A DNA stretch of 64,000 nt from Pseudomonas frederiksbergensis (GCF_003732705.1 NZ_MOBR01000006.1:353287-417286), one strand, 5' to 3'. Numbered from the stretch's first letter, positions 18,751 to 27,892 are shown. The notes: a model not told the origin generated them from the sequence alone. Translations and numbers: made by a program.

Positions 18751-19781
18751 GGCAGCACCTCGGCGGGTTCCGGGGTGACGGCGGCGTGGTCTTCTTCATC
18801 ATCGCCGTACTCGGTACTGAAGCCCTGGGCATCCAGCCCTTGTTCGCGCAGATGCCGCACCAGCACCGCGACCGAACCGTGGGTGACCATCACCCGTTCG
18901 GCCCCGGTCTGTTCGATGGCCCAGAGCAGGCCGGGCCAGTCGGCATGGTCCGAAAGGACGAAACCCCGATCCACCCCGCGCCGGCGCCGCGTGCCGCGCA
19001 GCCGCATCCAGCCGCTGGCGAAACCGTCGCTGTAGTCGCCGAACCGGCGCATCCAGCTGCTGCCACCGGCCGAGGGCGGGGCGAGGACCAGGGCCTGGCG
19101 CATGATCGGGTCGTTCTTTTTGACCTCACCGGCATAAATCGTGGGTGGCAGATAAATCCCACTGTCGCGATAAACCCGGTTGAGCGGTTCCACCGCGCCA
19201 TGCACCAGAATGGGGCCGATCCGGGCGTCGATGCCGTGGAGAATGCGCTGGGCCTTACCGAAGGAGTAGCAGAACAGCACGCTGGTCTTTTCGGCCGCGA
19301 GGTTGGCCTGCCACCACTGATTGATTTCGGCAAATACCTGCGCCTGGGGCTGCCAGCGGTAGATCGGCAGGCCGAAGGTCGATTCGGTGATAAAGGTGTG
19401 GCAGCGCACGGGTTCGAACGGTGCGCAGGTGCCGTCGGGTTCGATCTTGTAATCCCCCGAGGCGACCCAGACTTCGCCGCCGTATTCCAAACGCACCTGG
19501 GCTGAACCGAGGACGTGGCCGGCGGGGTGAAAACTCAGGGTGACGCCGTGGTGCAGCAAGCGATCGCCGTAAGGCAGGGTTTGCAGGTTGATGTCCTGGC
19601 CCAGGCGCGTACGCAGGATCCCTTCGCCGGGGGCCGCGGCCAGGTAATGTTGATTGCCGGTTCGAGCATGATCACCGTGGGCATGGGTAATCACCGCGCG
19701 CTCCACCGGGCGCCACGGGTCGATATAGAAATCCCCGGCGGGGCAGTACAAACCTTCGGGGCGCGCGATAACAAGATCCAT
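18747..19781 (-). CDS. Ligase-associated exonuclease (metallo-beta-lactamase/beta-CASP fold)
   Basis: 344 aa. HxHxDH metal motif is visible as THAHGDHAR (H33, H35, D37, H38); further metal and core motifs include VASGDYK, FITESTFG and FVLSDHADWPGL. The SNM1/beta-CASP-like layout matches the Exo component of the four-gene repair cassette. It is translationally coupled to the ligase. Start MDLVIARPEGLYCPAGDFYIDP is the family start. The C-terminus is acidic and probably flexible. Confidence 0.9.
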   Translation of the reverse strand: MDLVIARPEGLYCPAGDFYIDPWRPVERAVITHAHGDHARTGNQHYLAAAPGEGILRTRLGQDINLQTLPYGDRLLHHGVTLSFHPAGHVLGSAQVRLEYGGEVWVASGDYKIEPDGTCAPFEPVRCHTFITESTFGLPIYRWQPQAQVFAEINQWWQANLAAEKTSVLFCYSFGKAQRILHGIDARIGPILVHGAVEPLNRVYRDSGIYLPPTIYAGEVKKNDPIMRQALVLAPPSAGGSSWMRRFGDYSDGFASGWMRLRGTRRRRGVDRGFVLSDHADWPGLLWAIEQTGAERVMVTHGSVAVLVRHLREQGLDAQGFSTEYGDDEEDHAAVTPEPAEVLP

Positions 19782-19865
19782 GTTGTTACCAAAATGGAGG
19801 GATTTGTTAGCTAAGAGGTTTTTGCGAGGCTAGAAGTTCTATCGAGTTTTCAGGGCAGATGAAAT

Positions 19866-19971
19866 GATCGTTCCCACGCTCTGCGTGGGAATGCAGCCCG
19901 GGACGCTCCGCGTCCCATTGGAACGCGGAGCGTCCCTAGAGGCATTCCCACGCAGAGCGTGGGAACGATCA
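19866..19971. repeat. GTTCCCACGC-family palindromic repeat
   Basis: Outer arms GATCGTTCCCACGCTCTGCG and its complement, with an inner pair GGGACGCTCCGCGTCCC / GCGGAGCGTCCC. One of six copies of a roughly 105-base doublet in the window, unlike the TAGGAGC REPs in sequence. Confidence 0.92.
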
Positions 19972-19979
19972 ATCACGGG

Positions 19980-22430
19980 TTACTTGCCGGGTGTCAGGGT
20001 CAACCGCGCCTTGCCATACGCCTTGTCGAAGTTCTGCGGCTGCATCGGCAGGCTCATGTACTGGCCCTTGAGCCACGGATCGATGCTGTCGAGGTAGTTC
20101 GGGCTGGCCGGGTTGCCGGACTGGCCTGTACCGTTCTGGCCCATCAACGGTTCGGTCTGGCCGAAGTCGACGATAAAGCGCATGGACGGCACCAGCGTGG
20201 TGTTGAAGTCCTGGCCCCAGGCAAACGCCGCGGTGTTCAGCGTGGTGTGATCGCCGCCGGCGGCCAGCGGACCGCGCACGGTCTGGCCACTGGCATTCTT
20301 CCACTCGTAGCGATGCAGTTTGCCCCACTGCCAGGCCTTGTGATCGCCGCCCAACTGACTGTCGCCGGCACTGATGGCCGCCGCCAGGCTACGGGCTAGG
20401 ATCGCCGGTTTGTCTTCTTTCTGCGGGGTACGCGCGTCATCCCAGAACGGGCTGTCTTCGCGACCGAGCAGGTGATCGGCCTGGGCTGCGTAGGACAATT
20501 TGCCGTTGGCGATAAAGGCTTTCCACGCCGGGCTGCTTTCCGGGCCGAGTTCGTCGAGGAAGATCTGCTTGGCGCTTTCCTGCAAAAACAGCTCATAGAT
20601 CGCCGCATCGCTGGACGTCGGGCTGAGCTTGCCGTCGAACGCCATCAAACGGGTCAACGCCTCGCGCGCCTTGCCACGATCGGCTTCCGGCAGCGCGTCG
20701 ATTGCCTGTTTCAGCGGCTGGGCCATGCCCGGCGCTTCAAACATCTTCTTCAGTTTGGCGGCGAACGTGGTGGTCTGGTCGTACTGCATCGCGATCAGGC
20801 TGCGGCTGTCGTGTTTGCCGGCGCCGGCCAGTTCGGCCATGCGCTCGCCACGTTCCGGGGCCGACCAGGAATTGGATAACTGCATACCGTAGCCGTGGGG
20901 GATGACCCGCTGGTTGGCCGTGCCGAGCCAACCCTGGGCCGGGTCCTGGTCGTACGGGTGCAGCATCGGGTCGGCGTAACCGTCCCAATCGTAGCGACCT
21001 TCCCAGCCTGGCGACGGCAACAGGCCTTCGCCTTCGCGGCGGTTCGGGTAGCGACCGGTGACTTGCCAGCCAATATTGCTGGCGTCGGCAAACACCAGAT
21101 TCAGGGCGATGGCGCGAATTTCACGGCTGGCGTCCGAGGCCTTCTCGACGGTTTGCGCCCGGGACAGGTCGAAAAACGCGTCCAGAGTCTTGTCATCGGT
21201 GAAGCTCGGGGTCTGCAAGGCCAGGCCGAAACCGTTGGCCATGCTCAGGCCCTGGGCGCTGTTGAGCAGTGGCCCGTGGCGGGTTTCGTACACCGCTTCG
21301 CGCAACGGGCGCTGGCCTTTGGCGAAGTAGGTTTCGTTGCGCACCACCACCGGCAGCCATTTGCCGTTGACTTCATAGGTAAGGCCATTGCCCTGGCGTT
21401 TGATTTTTTCCAGGAACAGGTCCTGGTTATCGCCCATGACCGTGGTCATGCTCCACGCCACTTTGCCGTTGAAACCGCCGAGCACCATCGGCAGGCCGGC
21501 GATGCTCACGCCCGCCGCCTGATATTTCGGCGCGCGGATCTGCACGTAGCTGAACAACGACGGCACGCCCATCGGTCCGTGGCTGTCGCTGGCCAACAGG
21601 CTTTTGCCGCTGCGGCTGCGTTGTGGGCCGATCGCCCAGTTGTTCGACGAGGTGGCGCCGAGCAAACTCAGGTCGGACAGTTGCCCGGTGGCTTTGGTGA
21701 TTTGCGACAGACCGGGGATCGCGCCGTTGAGCTTGATGCCCTGGAGCTTGTCCGCTTCGCCCAACGGCAGTTTTTCGTCGGGAGCGGATGGCGTCAGCCA
21801 CGGCAGTTTGTCGGTGGTGACGGTTTGCGCCAGCACCAGCGAGGAGATTTCTTCCGGCAGGTTGGCCGACTGACTGAAATTCAGCAGGCAGAAAATCAGC
21901 GCCGAGTCTTCCGGCTTCCAGTATTCAGGCTTGTAACCGCTGGCCGCGAGGTCCGCCGGCAGCTTGTCGCGGTAGCGGAACAGGTAGGCGTTGACGCCCC
22001 GGGCATAGACTTCGAAGAAGCGTTTGAGCCGTGGCGAGGAGGCTTTGTACAGCTCACCGGCGCTTTTCTTCAGGTTGACCGCGCGCATGTAGCGGTCGGC
22101 GTCGAGCAGGTCCGGGCCGGACATCTCCGCCAGACGGCCCTCGGCCAGCAGGCGCATGGTCACCATTTGCGTGAGGCGGTCGCTGGCGTGGACGTAGCCC
22201 AGGGTGAACAGCGCGTCGTGGAAGCTGTTGCTTTCGATCAACGGCATGCCCATGGCATTGCGTCGCACCGAAACGTTCTGCGCCAGGCCCTTGAGCGGCT
22301 GCACGCCGGTGGTCGGCGGGAGGGTGTCCTGAGTGTTCCAGGTCTGACAACCGGTCAGGCTCAAAACACCGGCCACTGCTGCGGCAACGCCGAACCGGGG
22401 AAGAAAATGTGTGAGGGCTGGCGAGGCCAT
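19980..22430 (-). CDS. Penicillin acylase-family Ntn-hydrolase, lipoprotein
   Basis: 816 aa from the ATG at 22430, preceded by AGGAG at correct spacing; a longer open frame upstream runs into a repeat and is not credible. The signal sequence ends in the lipobox LSLTGC with Cys28. Family members self-cleave to expose a Ser at the start of the beta subunit; here the SNNW motif places it at Ser262 ([10 protein letters not shown]). Substrates of this family include penicillins, acyl-homoserine lactones (PvdQ, QuiP) and other amides; the sequence alone does not decide which. Transcribed alone on the minus strand. Confidence 0.88.
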   Translation of the reverse strand: MASPALTHFLPRFGVAAAVAGVLSLTGCQTWNTQDTLPPTTGVQPLKGLAQNVSVRRNAMGMPLIESNSFHDALFTLGYVHASDRLTQMVTMRLLAEGRLAEMSGPDLLDADRYMRAVNLKKSAGELYKASSPRLKRFFEVYARGVNAYLFRYRDKLPADLAASGYKPEYWKPEDSALIFCLLNFSQSANLPEEISSLVLAQTVTTDKLPWLTPSAPDEKLPLGEADKLQGIKLNGAIPGLSQITKATGQLSDLSLLGATSSNNWAIGPQRSRSGKSLLASDSHGPMGVPSLFSYVQIRAPKYQAAGVSIAGLPMVLGGFNGKVAWSMTTVMGDNQDLFLEKIKRQGNGLTYEVNGKWLPVVVRNETYFAKGQRPLREAVYETRHGPLLNSAQGLSMANGFGLALQTPSFTDDKTLDAFFDLSRAQTVEKASDASREIRAIALNLVFADASNIGWQVTGRYPNRREGEGLLPSPGWEGRYDWDGYADPMLHPYDQDPAQGWLGTANQRVIPHGYGMQLSNSWSAPERGERMAELAGAGKHDSRSLIAMQYDQTTTFAAKLKKMFEAPGMAQPLKQAIDALPEADRGKAREALTRLMAFDGKLSPTSSDAAIYELFLQESAKQIFLDELGPESSPAWKAFIANGKLSYAAQADHLLGREDSPFWDDARTPQKEDKPAILARSLAAAISAGDSQLGGDHKAWQWGKLHRYEWKNASGQTVRGPLAAGGDHTTLNTAAFAWGQDFNTTLVPSMRFIVDFGQTEPLMGQNGTGQSGNPASPNYLDSIDPWLKGQYMSLPMQPQNFDKAYGKARLTLTPGK

Positions 22431-22525
22431 GGCAAAGCTCCTGCGGGGGTAGTAACGCAATAAAGGCGCTACGTTAGTGAGCAGGAGGTGGCCGCGCAAG
22501 CGGGGCGCGGTTATTTCTTCACGGT

Positions 22526-22637
22526 GATCGTTCCCACGCTCTGCGTGGGAATGCCTCAACGGACGCTCCGCGTTCGGCTTTGGAGGAGACGCGGAGCGTC
22601 CCGGGCTGCATTCCCACGCAGAGCGTGGGAACGATCA
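22526..22637. repeat. GTTCCCACGC-family palindromic repeat
   Basis: Second copy of the doublet; arms GATCGTTCCCACGCTCTGCG and complement, inner GACGCTCCGCGT pair. It fills most of the space between the acylase and GST genes. Confidence 0.92.
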
Positions 22638-22648
22638 TCGCGTCGGTC

Positions 22649-23293
22649 TCAGGACTTAGGTGGGTTGACCTTCGCCGCAATCGCATACGCCTTCACCGTC
22701 GCCGGACGGTTCTGGATGTGGGTGAACCAGCGCAGCACATTCGGGAAGTCTTCGAGGTTCTGGCTCTGCCACTTGTGGGACACGATCCACGGGTAGATCG
22801 CCATGTCGGCAATGCTGTACTCGTCGCCGGCGACAAATTCATTGCTCGCCAGTTGTTTGTCCAGAACCCCATACAGGCGGGCGGTTTCGTCGATGTAGCG
22901 TTTGATCGCGTAAGGAATCTTTTCCGGAGCGAATTGACTGAAGTGGTGATTCTGCCCGGCCATCGGCCCCAGGCCGCCCATCTGCCAGAACAGCCATTGC
23001 AGCGCTTGCTGGCGCCCGCGCAGGTCCTTGGGCAGGAACTTGCCGGTCTTCTCCGCCAGGTACAGCAGAATCGCTCCGGACTCGAACAACGGCAGAGGCT
23101 CGCCGCCATCAGCTGGCTCGTGATCGACGATGGCGGGGATTTTGTTGTTCGGGGAGATTTTCAGGAATTCAGGCTTGAACTGGTCGTTCTGGCTGATGTT
23201 GATCGGGTGCACGTCGTACTTGAGGCCGGCCTCTTCGAGGAAAATCGAGATTTTGTGGCCGTTGGGGGTGGTCCAGTAATACAGGTCGATCAT
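22649..23293 (-). CDS. Glutathione S-transferase (Nu class, YfcG/YghU-like)
   Basis: 214 aa from ATG 23293 (MIDLYYWTTPNGHKISI). The N-terminal thioredoxin-like domain with TTPNGHK is typical of Nu-class GSTs, which bind two glutathiones and reduce disulfides rather than conjugating. cis-Pro is in NNKIPAIVD and the ES-like glutathione contact in LFESGAIL. The C-terminal helical domain ends at residue 214. No operon partner. Confidence 0.88.
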   Translation of the reverse strand: MIDLYYWTTPNGHKISIFLEEAGLKYDVHPINISQNDQFKPEFLKISPNNKIPAIVDHEPADGGEPLPLFESGAILLYLAEKTGKFLPKDLRGRQQALQWLFWQMGGLGPMAGQNHHFSQFAPEKIPYAIKRYIDETARLYGVLDKQLASNEFVAGDEYSIADMAIYPWIVSHKWQSQNLEDFPNVLRWFTHIQNRPATVKAYAIAAKVNPPKS

Positions 23294-23437
23294 GGAGTAC
23301 TCCAAAAAATAGACGTCGTCAGGTTCGGACAGCAACCGCTCGCATCAGGTCGTCCTGTGTGCACCGCTAACTTGCTTGTAGGAAGAGGTGATGCTGAAGT
23401 GCGTGAAATTCAATGACCCGGCACGAGAAAAGTCAGC

Positions 23438-23995
23438 ATGGAGCTCAAGACCAACGCGGCACTGATCATCATCGACCAGCAAAAAGGCATCCTGCACCCC
23501 AAATTGGGACGTCGAAACAATCCCCAGGCTGAAGAGCGAATCGTCGCGTTGCTGGCGCATTGGCGGCTGACCGGACGGCCGGTGATCCACGTGCAACACC
23601 TGTCCCACTCGCCGGAATCGGTGTTCTGGCCGCAGCAATCGGGGGTGGAGTTTCAGGAACGGTTCCTGCCATCGGTCGGTGAGCGACTGATCCAGAAGCG
23701 AGTGCCGGATGCGTTTTGTGCGACGGGGCTGGAGGCGGGGTTGCGCGAAGCGGGGATTGAACAGTTGATCATCGTTGGCGTGGCAACGAACAACTCGGTG
23801 GAATCCACGGCACGCACGGCCGGGAATCTCGGGTTTAACGCGTGGGTGGTGGAGGATGCGTGCTTTACCTTCGACAAGGCTGACTTTTTTGGCCATCCCC
23901 ATTCAGCCGAGGAGGTTCACGCCATGTCGCTGGGCAATCTGCATGGCGAGTACGCCACCGTCGTCAGCACTGCGCAGATCCTTACGGCTGGCTAA
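23438..23995 (+). CDS. Isochorismatase-fold protein with Cys-to-Ser change
   Basis: 185 aa cysteine-hydrolase fold. The catalytic Asp (ALIIIDQQ) and Lys (LIQKRVPDAF) positions are present, but the cysteine position normally read as T-x-x-C-V-E-S-T-A is TNNSVESTA, so the nucleophile is Ser. Other members lacking the Cys exist (PhzD; E. coli YecD has Gly). Function is unknown; it may be a hydrolase of different mechanism or non-catalytic. Start at ATG 23438, transcribed alone. Confidence 0.85.
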   Translation: MELKTNAALIIIDQQKGILHPKLGRRNNPQAEERIVALLAHWRLTGRPVIHVQHLSHSPESVFWPQQSGVEFQERFLPSVGERLIQKRVPDAFCATGLEAGLREAGIEQLIIVGVATNNSVESTARTAGNLGFNAWVVEDACFTFDKADFFGHPHSAEEVHAMSLGNLHGEYATVVSTAQILTAG

Positions 23996-24000
23996 ATTCC

Positions 24001-24091
24001 TGTAGGAGCGAGGCGTGCCCGCGAAAAGGGCGCCTCGGTCAATCAGGCAAACCGCGTCATCGTTCTTCGCGGGCAAGCCTCGCTCCTACAG
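24001..24091. repeat. REP pair (inverted)
   Basis: TGTAGGAGCGAGGCGTGCCC (one base off the common form) and TTCGCGGGCAAGCCTCGCTC face each other across about 40 bases after the isochorismatase-fold gene. Confidence 0.9.
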
Positions 24092-24117
24092 GAGGCTATG
24101 TCGTTCACAAAACCCAT

Positions 24118-24178
24118 GTGGGAGCGAGCCTGCTCGCGAAGGCGATTCAACCGGCGAAGGCGATTCAACCGGCGAAGC
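24118..24178. repeat. Half REP followed by 18-bp tandem duplication
   Basis: A single TGTGGGAGCGAGCCTGCTCG element is followed by two exact tandem copies of GCGAAGGCGATTCAACCG (24136-24153, 24154-24171) and the start of a third. The unit begins inside the REP edge, so replication slippage at the REP is the simplest explanation. Confidence 0.85.
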
Positions 24179-24196
24179 CAATGTTCGCCCGAAGCA

Positions 24197-24412
24197 TCAA
24201 GCGCCGTGGCACTTCTTGAATTTCTTGCCGTTGCCGCATGGGCAAGGGTCGTTGCGGCCGACGTCTTTCAGGGCGTTGCGCACCGGTTCCTGGTGGGCGT
24301 GGCCGCAGTTCGGGCCGTGGACATGGCCATGGTCGTGATCATGGTGATCGTGGGCATGATCGTCGTGATCGTGATTGCAGTCAGGGCCATGGACATGGGG
24401 TTGCTGGGTCAT
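24197..24412 (-). CDS. Histidine-rich SEC-C motif protein
   Basis: 71 aa. The N-terminal 40 residues are dominated by His and Asp (about 16 His, many as DH/HDH), able to bind several divalent metals. The C-terminus is a SEC-C zinc motif ([18 protein letters not shown]) with the CPC...KCH ligand pattern as in the SecA tail. It is five bases downstream of the LEA-type lipoprotein gene, so the two are co-transcribed. A metal-storage or delivery role is suggested by composition only. Confidence 0.85.
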   Translation of the reverse strand: MTQQPHVHGPDCNHDHDDHAHDHHDHDHGHVHGPNCGHAHQEPVRNALKDVGRNDPCPCGNGKKFKKCHGA

Positions 24413-24417
24413 CGGGG

Positions 24418-24903
24418 TTACTCCGGAATTAAATCGGCGGGGATTATCACGCCATTACGCGCCAGGTGCACGTAGTGCGCGATGAATAAACCGGTTTCCA
24501 GTTCACCTTCCAGACGATAGGGGACGGGTTGCTTGGGGCTTTTGAGCATTTTCACCAGGTCGCGCACCTTGGGCCACAGGTTGGTGCGGATCGGCACTTT
24601 GAAATAGGCGCTGCGCTTGGGGCCCACCGTGAACCAGTGCTCGTGCTCGCCTTCGGTCAGCAGCATGTCGCCCAAATGAATGCGGTATTCGAGGCTGCGC
24701 ACGGTCAAGTCGCTGTCGTTGGGGTTGTCGACGCGAAAGTGCAGCAGGAATTTCTGTTCCAGCAGTTTGGCCCGCACCACTTCGACCTTGACCAGATGCA
24801 CCTGGGGATCCGGCTCGTCGTCACTGAACCAGGACGCGCAGCCGCCGAGGCTCAGGAGGATGAGCAGGGTGAGCAGATGTAAGGCGCGGCGCTGACTGGT
24901 CAT
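24418..24903 (-). CDS. LEA type 2 / WHy-domain lipoprotein
   Basis: 161 aa. Signal sequence with lipobox LSLGGC, then an immunoglobulin-like WHy/LEA14 domain ([20 protein letters not shown]...FKVPIRTN). Such proteins are linked to desiccation or envelope stress, but the bacterial role is unknown. Co-directional with the SEC-C gene downstream; the YchJ-like and DUF6231 genes lie upstream past a REP pair. Confidence 0.82.
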   Translation of the reverse strand: MTSQRRALHLLTLLILLSLGGCASWFSDDEPDPQVHLVKVEVVRAKLLEQKFLLHFRVDNPNDSDLTVRSLEYRIHLGDMLLTEGEHEHWFTVGPKRSAYFKVPIRTNLWPKVRDLVKMLKSPKQPVPYRLEGELETGLFIAHYVHLARNGVIIPADLIPE

Positions 24904-24937
24904 GGTGGTGGTTCTCCCTTGAGAACCAGTCTAGCCT

Positions 24938-25030
24938 CTGTAGGAGCGAGGCTTGCCCGCGAAGAGGCCGTAACATCCAACTTCTATGTTGGCTGACACA
25001 CCGCCTTCGCGGGCAAGCCTCGCTCCTGCA
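24938..25030. repeat. REP pair (inverted)
   Basis: TGTAGGAGCGAGGCTTGCCC and CGGGCAAGCCTCGCTCCTGC across about 45 bases, within what is otherwise a four-gene co-directional group. Confidence 0.9.
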
Positions 25031-25058
25031 AAAGCAAAAAATCCAAAGCGCGGTTACC

Positions 25059-25535
25059 TCAAGCGCCGAAATACCCCGCGCAACACTTCTTGAATTTCTG
25101 CCCGCTCGCGCACGGGCAGGCGTCATTGCGCCCGGCCTTGAGCTGTACGGTCGGGTCGATGAAGTACCAGTGGCCGTTGTTCTGCACAAACGAGGAGCGC
25201 TCGCGGTGACTGTGTTCACCGCCGTCATCGTGCCAGCGGGCCGTGAACGTCACGAAAGCGTGCTCCGGTTGACCGCCAAACACCTCGGAGTTTTCCACTT
25301 CAAGGCCCAGCCAGGTGCTTTGGGCGCTCCAGTCGCTGATGGACTGGCGGTCCAGCCCGGCCTGTTGGGCGGGCAGGGTGGTCGCCACCAGATAGTCGAT
25401 CAACCCCAGCACATAGGCGCTGTAGCGCGAACGCATCAAGGCTTCGGCGCAAGGGGCCGGATGGCCGGCATGGTAATGACCGCAGCAGGCATCCAGCAGG
25501 GTGCCGCTGCCGCAAGGGCAAATGGATGTACTCAT
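25059..25535 (-). CDS. YchJ family SEC-C protein (UPF0225)
   Basis: 158 aa from ATG 25535 ([11 protein letters not shown]). It has SEC-C-type metal motifs at both ends: [14 protein letters not shown] at the start and [16 protein letters not shown] at the end, around a central NTF2-like domain with [11 protein letters not shown] and ARWHDDGG. Function is unknown. The gene starts four bases after the DUF6231 stop and is likely co-transcribed with it. Confidence 0.9.
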   Translation of the reverse strand: MSTSICPCGSGTLLDACCGHYHAGHPAPCAEALMRSRYSAYVLGLIDYLVATTLPAQQAGLDRQSISDWSAQSTWLGLEVENSEVFGGQPEHAFVTFTARWHDDGGEHSHRERSSFVQNNGHWYFIDPTVQLKAGRNDACPCASGQKFKKCCAGYFGA

Positions 25536-25539
25536 TGCG

Positions 25540-26037
25540 TTACCACCAGTATTTCCCGAAGTTTTCCGGATTGGCCCAGAACCGTGAATTGAGCCAGTCG
25601 GGCACCTGTTTATAGTCAAGAAGATCATAGGTGAACAGTGTGAGCACCTGATCGTCGCGCTGGAAACGTTCGCTGGCTTGCAAGGCCAGGGAGAAAAAGT
25701 CGGTTTCCTGCCAGCCGCTGGCCGGCAAGTCCGCCAAGACCGCGATGCGGCTGGCGTTGAGGTTGCGGATCCCGCCCAGCAGGTTCAGGCCATCGCGTTT
25801 GGGCAAGTGCTCCAGGCAATCAACCACCAGCGCCAGGTCAAAGCGCCGCGCCGCCAACTCTGCCGGCAACGGTCCGGGCTCGGCATGGGCGACGCACGTG
25901 TCCGGGTGCGCGAGCTTGAACGCCTCCAGCGCCGGGAACTGGCTGGCGCCAATCAGCAACAGGCGCGCCGGGGCGTAGCGGTCAAGCAACGCGGCCAATG
26001 CCTGTTGCGGCGTGCGTGAAGAAATACCTGCAATCAT
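25540..26037 (-). CDS. DUF6231-like protein
   Basis: 165 aa. The sequence reads like a shortened Rossmann fold ([42 protein letters not shown]), reminiscent of class I methyltransferases, but no clear SAM motif is visible. The C-terminus is Trp/Asn-rich ([15 protein letters not shown]). First gene of the minus-strand group leading to the YchJ gene. Function is unknown. Confidence 0.65.
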   Translation of the reverse strand: MIAGISSRTPQQALAALLDRYAPARLLLIGASQFPALEAFKLAHPDTCVAHAEPGPLPAELAARRFDLALVVDCLEHLPKRDGLNLLGGIRNLNASRIAVLADLPASGWQETDFFSLALQASERFQRDDQVLTLFTYDLLDYKQVPDWLNSRFWANPENFGKYWW

Positions 26038-26184
26038 CGAAGATCCTCAATCAGAACTGCCAAGACTAGCCTGCCCCAACGTTCGGGCCTAGAGCCACGG
26101 AGTGCCAAAAGTGTCGATCTGCCGTGAACATTGGGGAAAACGCCTATGGCCTATTGCTGGCGGAGATTAAAACTCCGGTCTTTA

Positions 26185-26220
26185 CTCCTCTGAATCGGTT
26201 CTAAGCCGATCCCTCAGGAG
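26185..26220 (+). promoter_or_regulatory. 5'-leader hairpin masking the SD of OmpA lipoprotein 1
   Basis: CTCCT (26185-26189) pairs fully with the Shine-Dalgarno AGGAG (26216-26220), eight bases before the ATG; an inner stem ATCGG/CCGAT with a 7-base loop supports it. The 13-mer GGTCTTTACTCCT at its 5' side recurs before the next gene. A second small hairpin CGGAG-N7-CTCCG precedes it (26161-26177). Confidence 0.6.
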
Positions 26221-26228
26221 AAAACTAG

Positions 26229-26927
26229 ATGAGCATAGTTCGGACAGCATTACCCTTGGTTCTGCTAACCAGTGTGTTGACTGGTTGTGCAGGTTTGCAG
26301 AAAACCGATTGGCCGACCTGTGCGGCAGTCGGGGGCGTTGTCGGCGCCGGTCTCGGCGCAACCGAGAGTTCGGCGTGGGCGGGGTATGGCGCGCTGCTGG
26401 TTGGCGGCACGGCAGCGGCTTATTGCTGGGTGCACGGCGATGGCGACGAAGACGGCGATGGCGTGCCGGACAGCCGCGACAAGTGCCCGCACACGCCTAA
26501 AGGCGTGCAGGTCGATGCCAACGGTTGCCCTCCGCCAGTAGCCCCTGCACCAGTGGTTGAAGAGGCCGTGGTGGTCAAGGAAGAAACCATCGTCATCCGC
26601 GATGTTCACTTCCAGTTCGACAAAGCCACCCTTACTCCATCCGATAAAGAGGTGCTCGACAAAGTCGCTACTCGCCTGAAACAGGAATCGTCCACCGCGC
26701 GCCTGACCGTGACCGGCCACACCGACAGCGTGGGCAGCGATGCCTACAACAAGAAACTGTCGGATAAACGTGCACATTCGGTGGTGGAATACCTGATCCA
26801 CGATGGCGTACCGCGCAGCAGCTTCGTCTCGGTAACCGGTGCCGGCGAAAGCCAGCCAGTGGCCGATAACAAAACTGCGGACGGCCGTGCGTTGAACCGT
26901 CGCACGGAAATCAAAATCGATCGTTAA
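26229..26927 (+). CDS. OmpA-family lipoprotein with thrombospondin-3-like repeat (copy 1)
   Basis: 232 aa. Signal sequence with lipobox VLTGC, a glycine-rich hydrophobic stretch (VGGVVGAGLGATESSAWAGY), a Ca-binding-like acidic repeat (DGDEDGDGVPDSRDKCP) and a C-terminal OmpA domain that binds peptidoglycan (FDKATLTPSDKEVLD, GHTDSVGSDAYNKKLSDKRA, NRRTEIKI). It probably tethers the outer membrane to the cell wall. A paralogue follows 93 bases downstream with the same architecture. Confidence 0.9.
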   Translation: MSIVRTALPLVLLTSVLTGCAGLQKTDWPTCAAVGGVVGAGLGATESSAWAGYGALLVGGTAAAYCWVHGDGDEDGDGVPDSRDKCPHTPKGVQVDANGCPPPVAPAPVVEEAVVVKEETIVIRDVHFQFDKATLTPSDKEVLDKVATRLKQESSTARLTVTGHTDSVGSDAYNKKLSDKRAHSVVEYLIHDGVPRSSFVSVTGAGESQPVADNKTADGRALNRRTEIKIDR

Positions 26928-26974
26928 AGCCCCTTCCGCTCCGCGGCTTGTGCAGTCGCGGATGCGGGTCTTTA

Positions 26975-27010
26975 CTCCTGTGTAACCGGTATGGGCCGGT
27001 AACACAGGAG
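26975..27010 (+). promoter_or_regulatory. 5'-leader hairpin masking the SD of OmpA lipoprotein 2
   Basis: CTCCTGTGTAACCGG (26975-26989) and CCGGTAACACAGGAG (26996-27010) pair at 14 of 15 positions around a 6-base loop. The 3' arm contains the AGGAG Shine-Dalgarno, nine bases before the ATG at 27020. The stem should block ribosome access unless opened. Confidence 0.75.
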
Positions 27011-27019
27011 CATTCACAA

Positions 27020-27742
27020 ATGAGCGTTCTCACAAGGACCGTCTTACCGGTTCTGCTGCTTGGCAGCCTGTTGACCGGTTGCGCTACTCACAGCGATGGC
27101 ACTGCCCCCTTGAATCAACGTACCTGGCCGATCTGCAGCGTCATTGGCGGCCTGGTCGGCGGTGGCCTGGGCGCTATCGAAAGTGGCGGTTGGGCGGCCG
27201 GTGGAGCCGCGCTCGGTATCTTGACCGGCGGTTTGATTTGCTACGCCCAGGATGGCGACGAAGACAGCGACGGGGTCTTCGACCGCCGCGATCGTTGCCC
27301 CGACACGCCGGAAAATACCCCGGTCGATCATCGCGGTTGCCCGTTGCCGCAATACCCGGCCAGCGTGAAACCGGTCGAACCTGCCCCCGTCTCCGAAGTC
27401 ATCACCCTGAGCGATGCCGGCAACGTGCTGTTCGCGTTCGACAAGTCGGACCTGACCCCCGCCGCCCGCAGCCAACTGGATGCATTGATGGGCAAACTGC
27501 AGAACGCTGACGTGGTCAGCATCAAAGTGGTGGGCCATACCGACAGCAAAGGTTCGGATGCTTATAACCAGGCGTTGTCGGAACGTCGCGCGAGCAGCGT
27601 GGCGGCCTATCTGTTGAGCCAGGGCCTGGCGCCGAACAAACTCACCAGCGAAGGCAAGGGTGAAAGCCAACCCGTGGCCGACAACGAAACTGAAGAGGGC
27701 CGGGCAAAAAACCGACGTGTGGAATTGCACATCAACCGCTGA
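27020..27742 (+). CDS. OmpA-family lipoprotein with thrombospondin-3-like repeat (copy 2)
   Basis: 240 aa from ATG 27020 (MSVLTRTVLPVLLLGS), lipobox LLTGC. Same order as copy 1: glycine-rich membrane-like segment (GGLVGGGLGAIESGGWAAGG), acidic repeat DGDEDSDGVFDRRDRCP, then OmpA domain (FDKSDLTPAARSQLD, GHTDSKGSDAYNQALSERRA, KNRRVELHI). The two are diverged paralogues from a local duplication that also kept the leader structure. Confidence 0.9.
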   Translation: MSVLTRTVLPVLLLGSLLTGCATHSDGTAPLNQRTWPICSVIGGLVGGGLGAIESGGWAAGGAALGILTGGLICYAQDGDEDSDGVFDRRDRCPDTPENTPVDHRGCPLPQYPASVKPVEPAPVSEVITLSDAGNVLFAFDKSDLTPAARSQLDALMGKLQNADVVSIKVVGHTDSKGSDAYNQALSERRASSVAAYLLSQGLAPNKLTSEGKGESQPVADNETEEGRAKNRRVELHINR

Positions 27743-27892
27743 CGCATGACGTAGAGCCTCGATCTAGAGCCGCCGGGCGAAGAAATTGGTTAATCCGGCG
27801 GCCTTCTGGATGAATTTTCTCTCGCCCACTGGCATATCCCTTGCGGAAGCCGTTACTGTGCGCTCAAAGAATAATTCACAACGGGGGAGCGT

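Noticed and set aside
22431..22559. Longer start for the penicillin-acylase-family gene
   Set aside because: The extra 43 codons run into a dispersed repeat; the ATG at 22430 has a good SD and starts a lipoprotein signal.
24001..25030. Clustered short repeats that could suggest a CRISPR array
   Set aside because: The units are inverted REP palindromes with irregular spacing and there are no cas genes.
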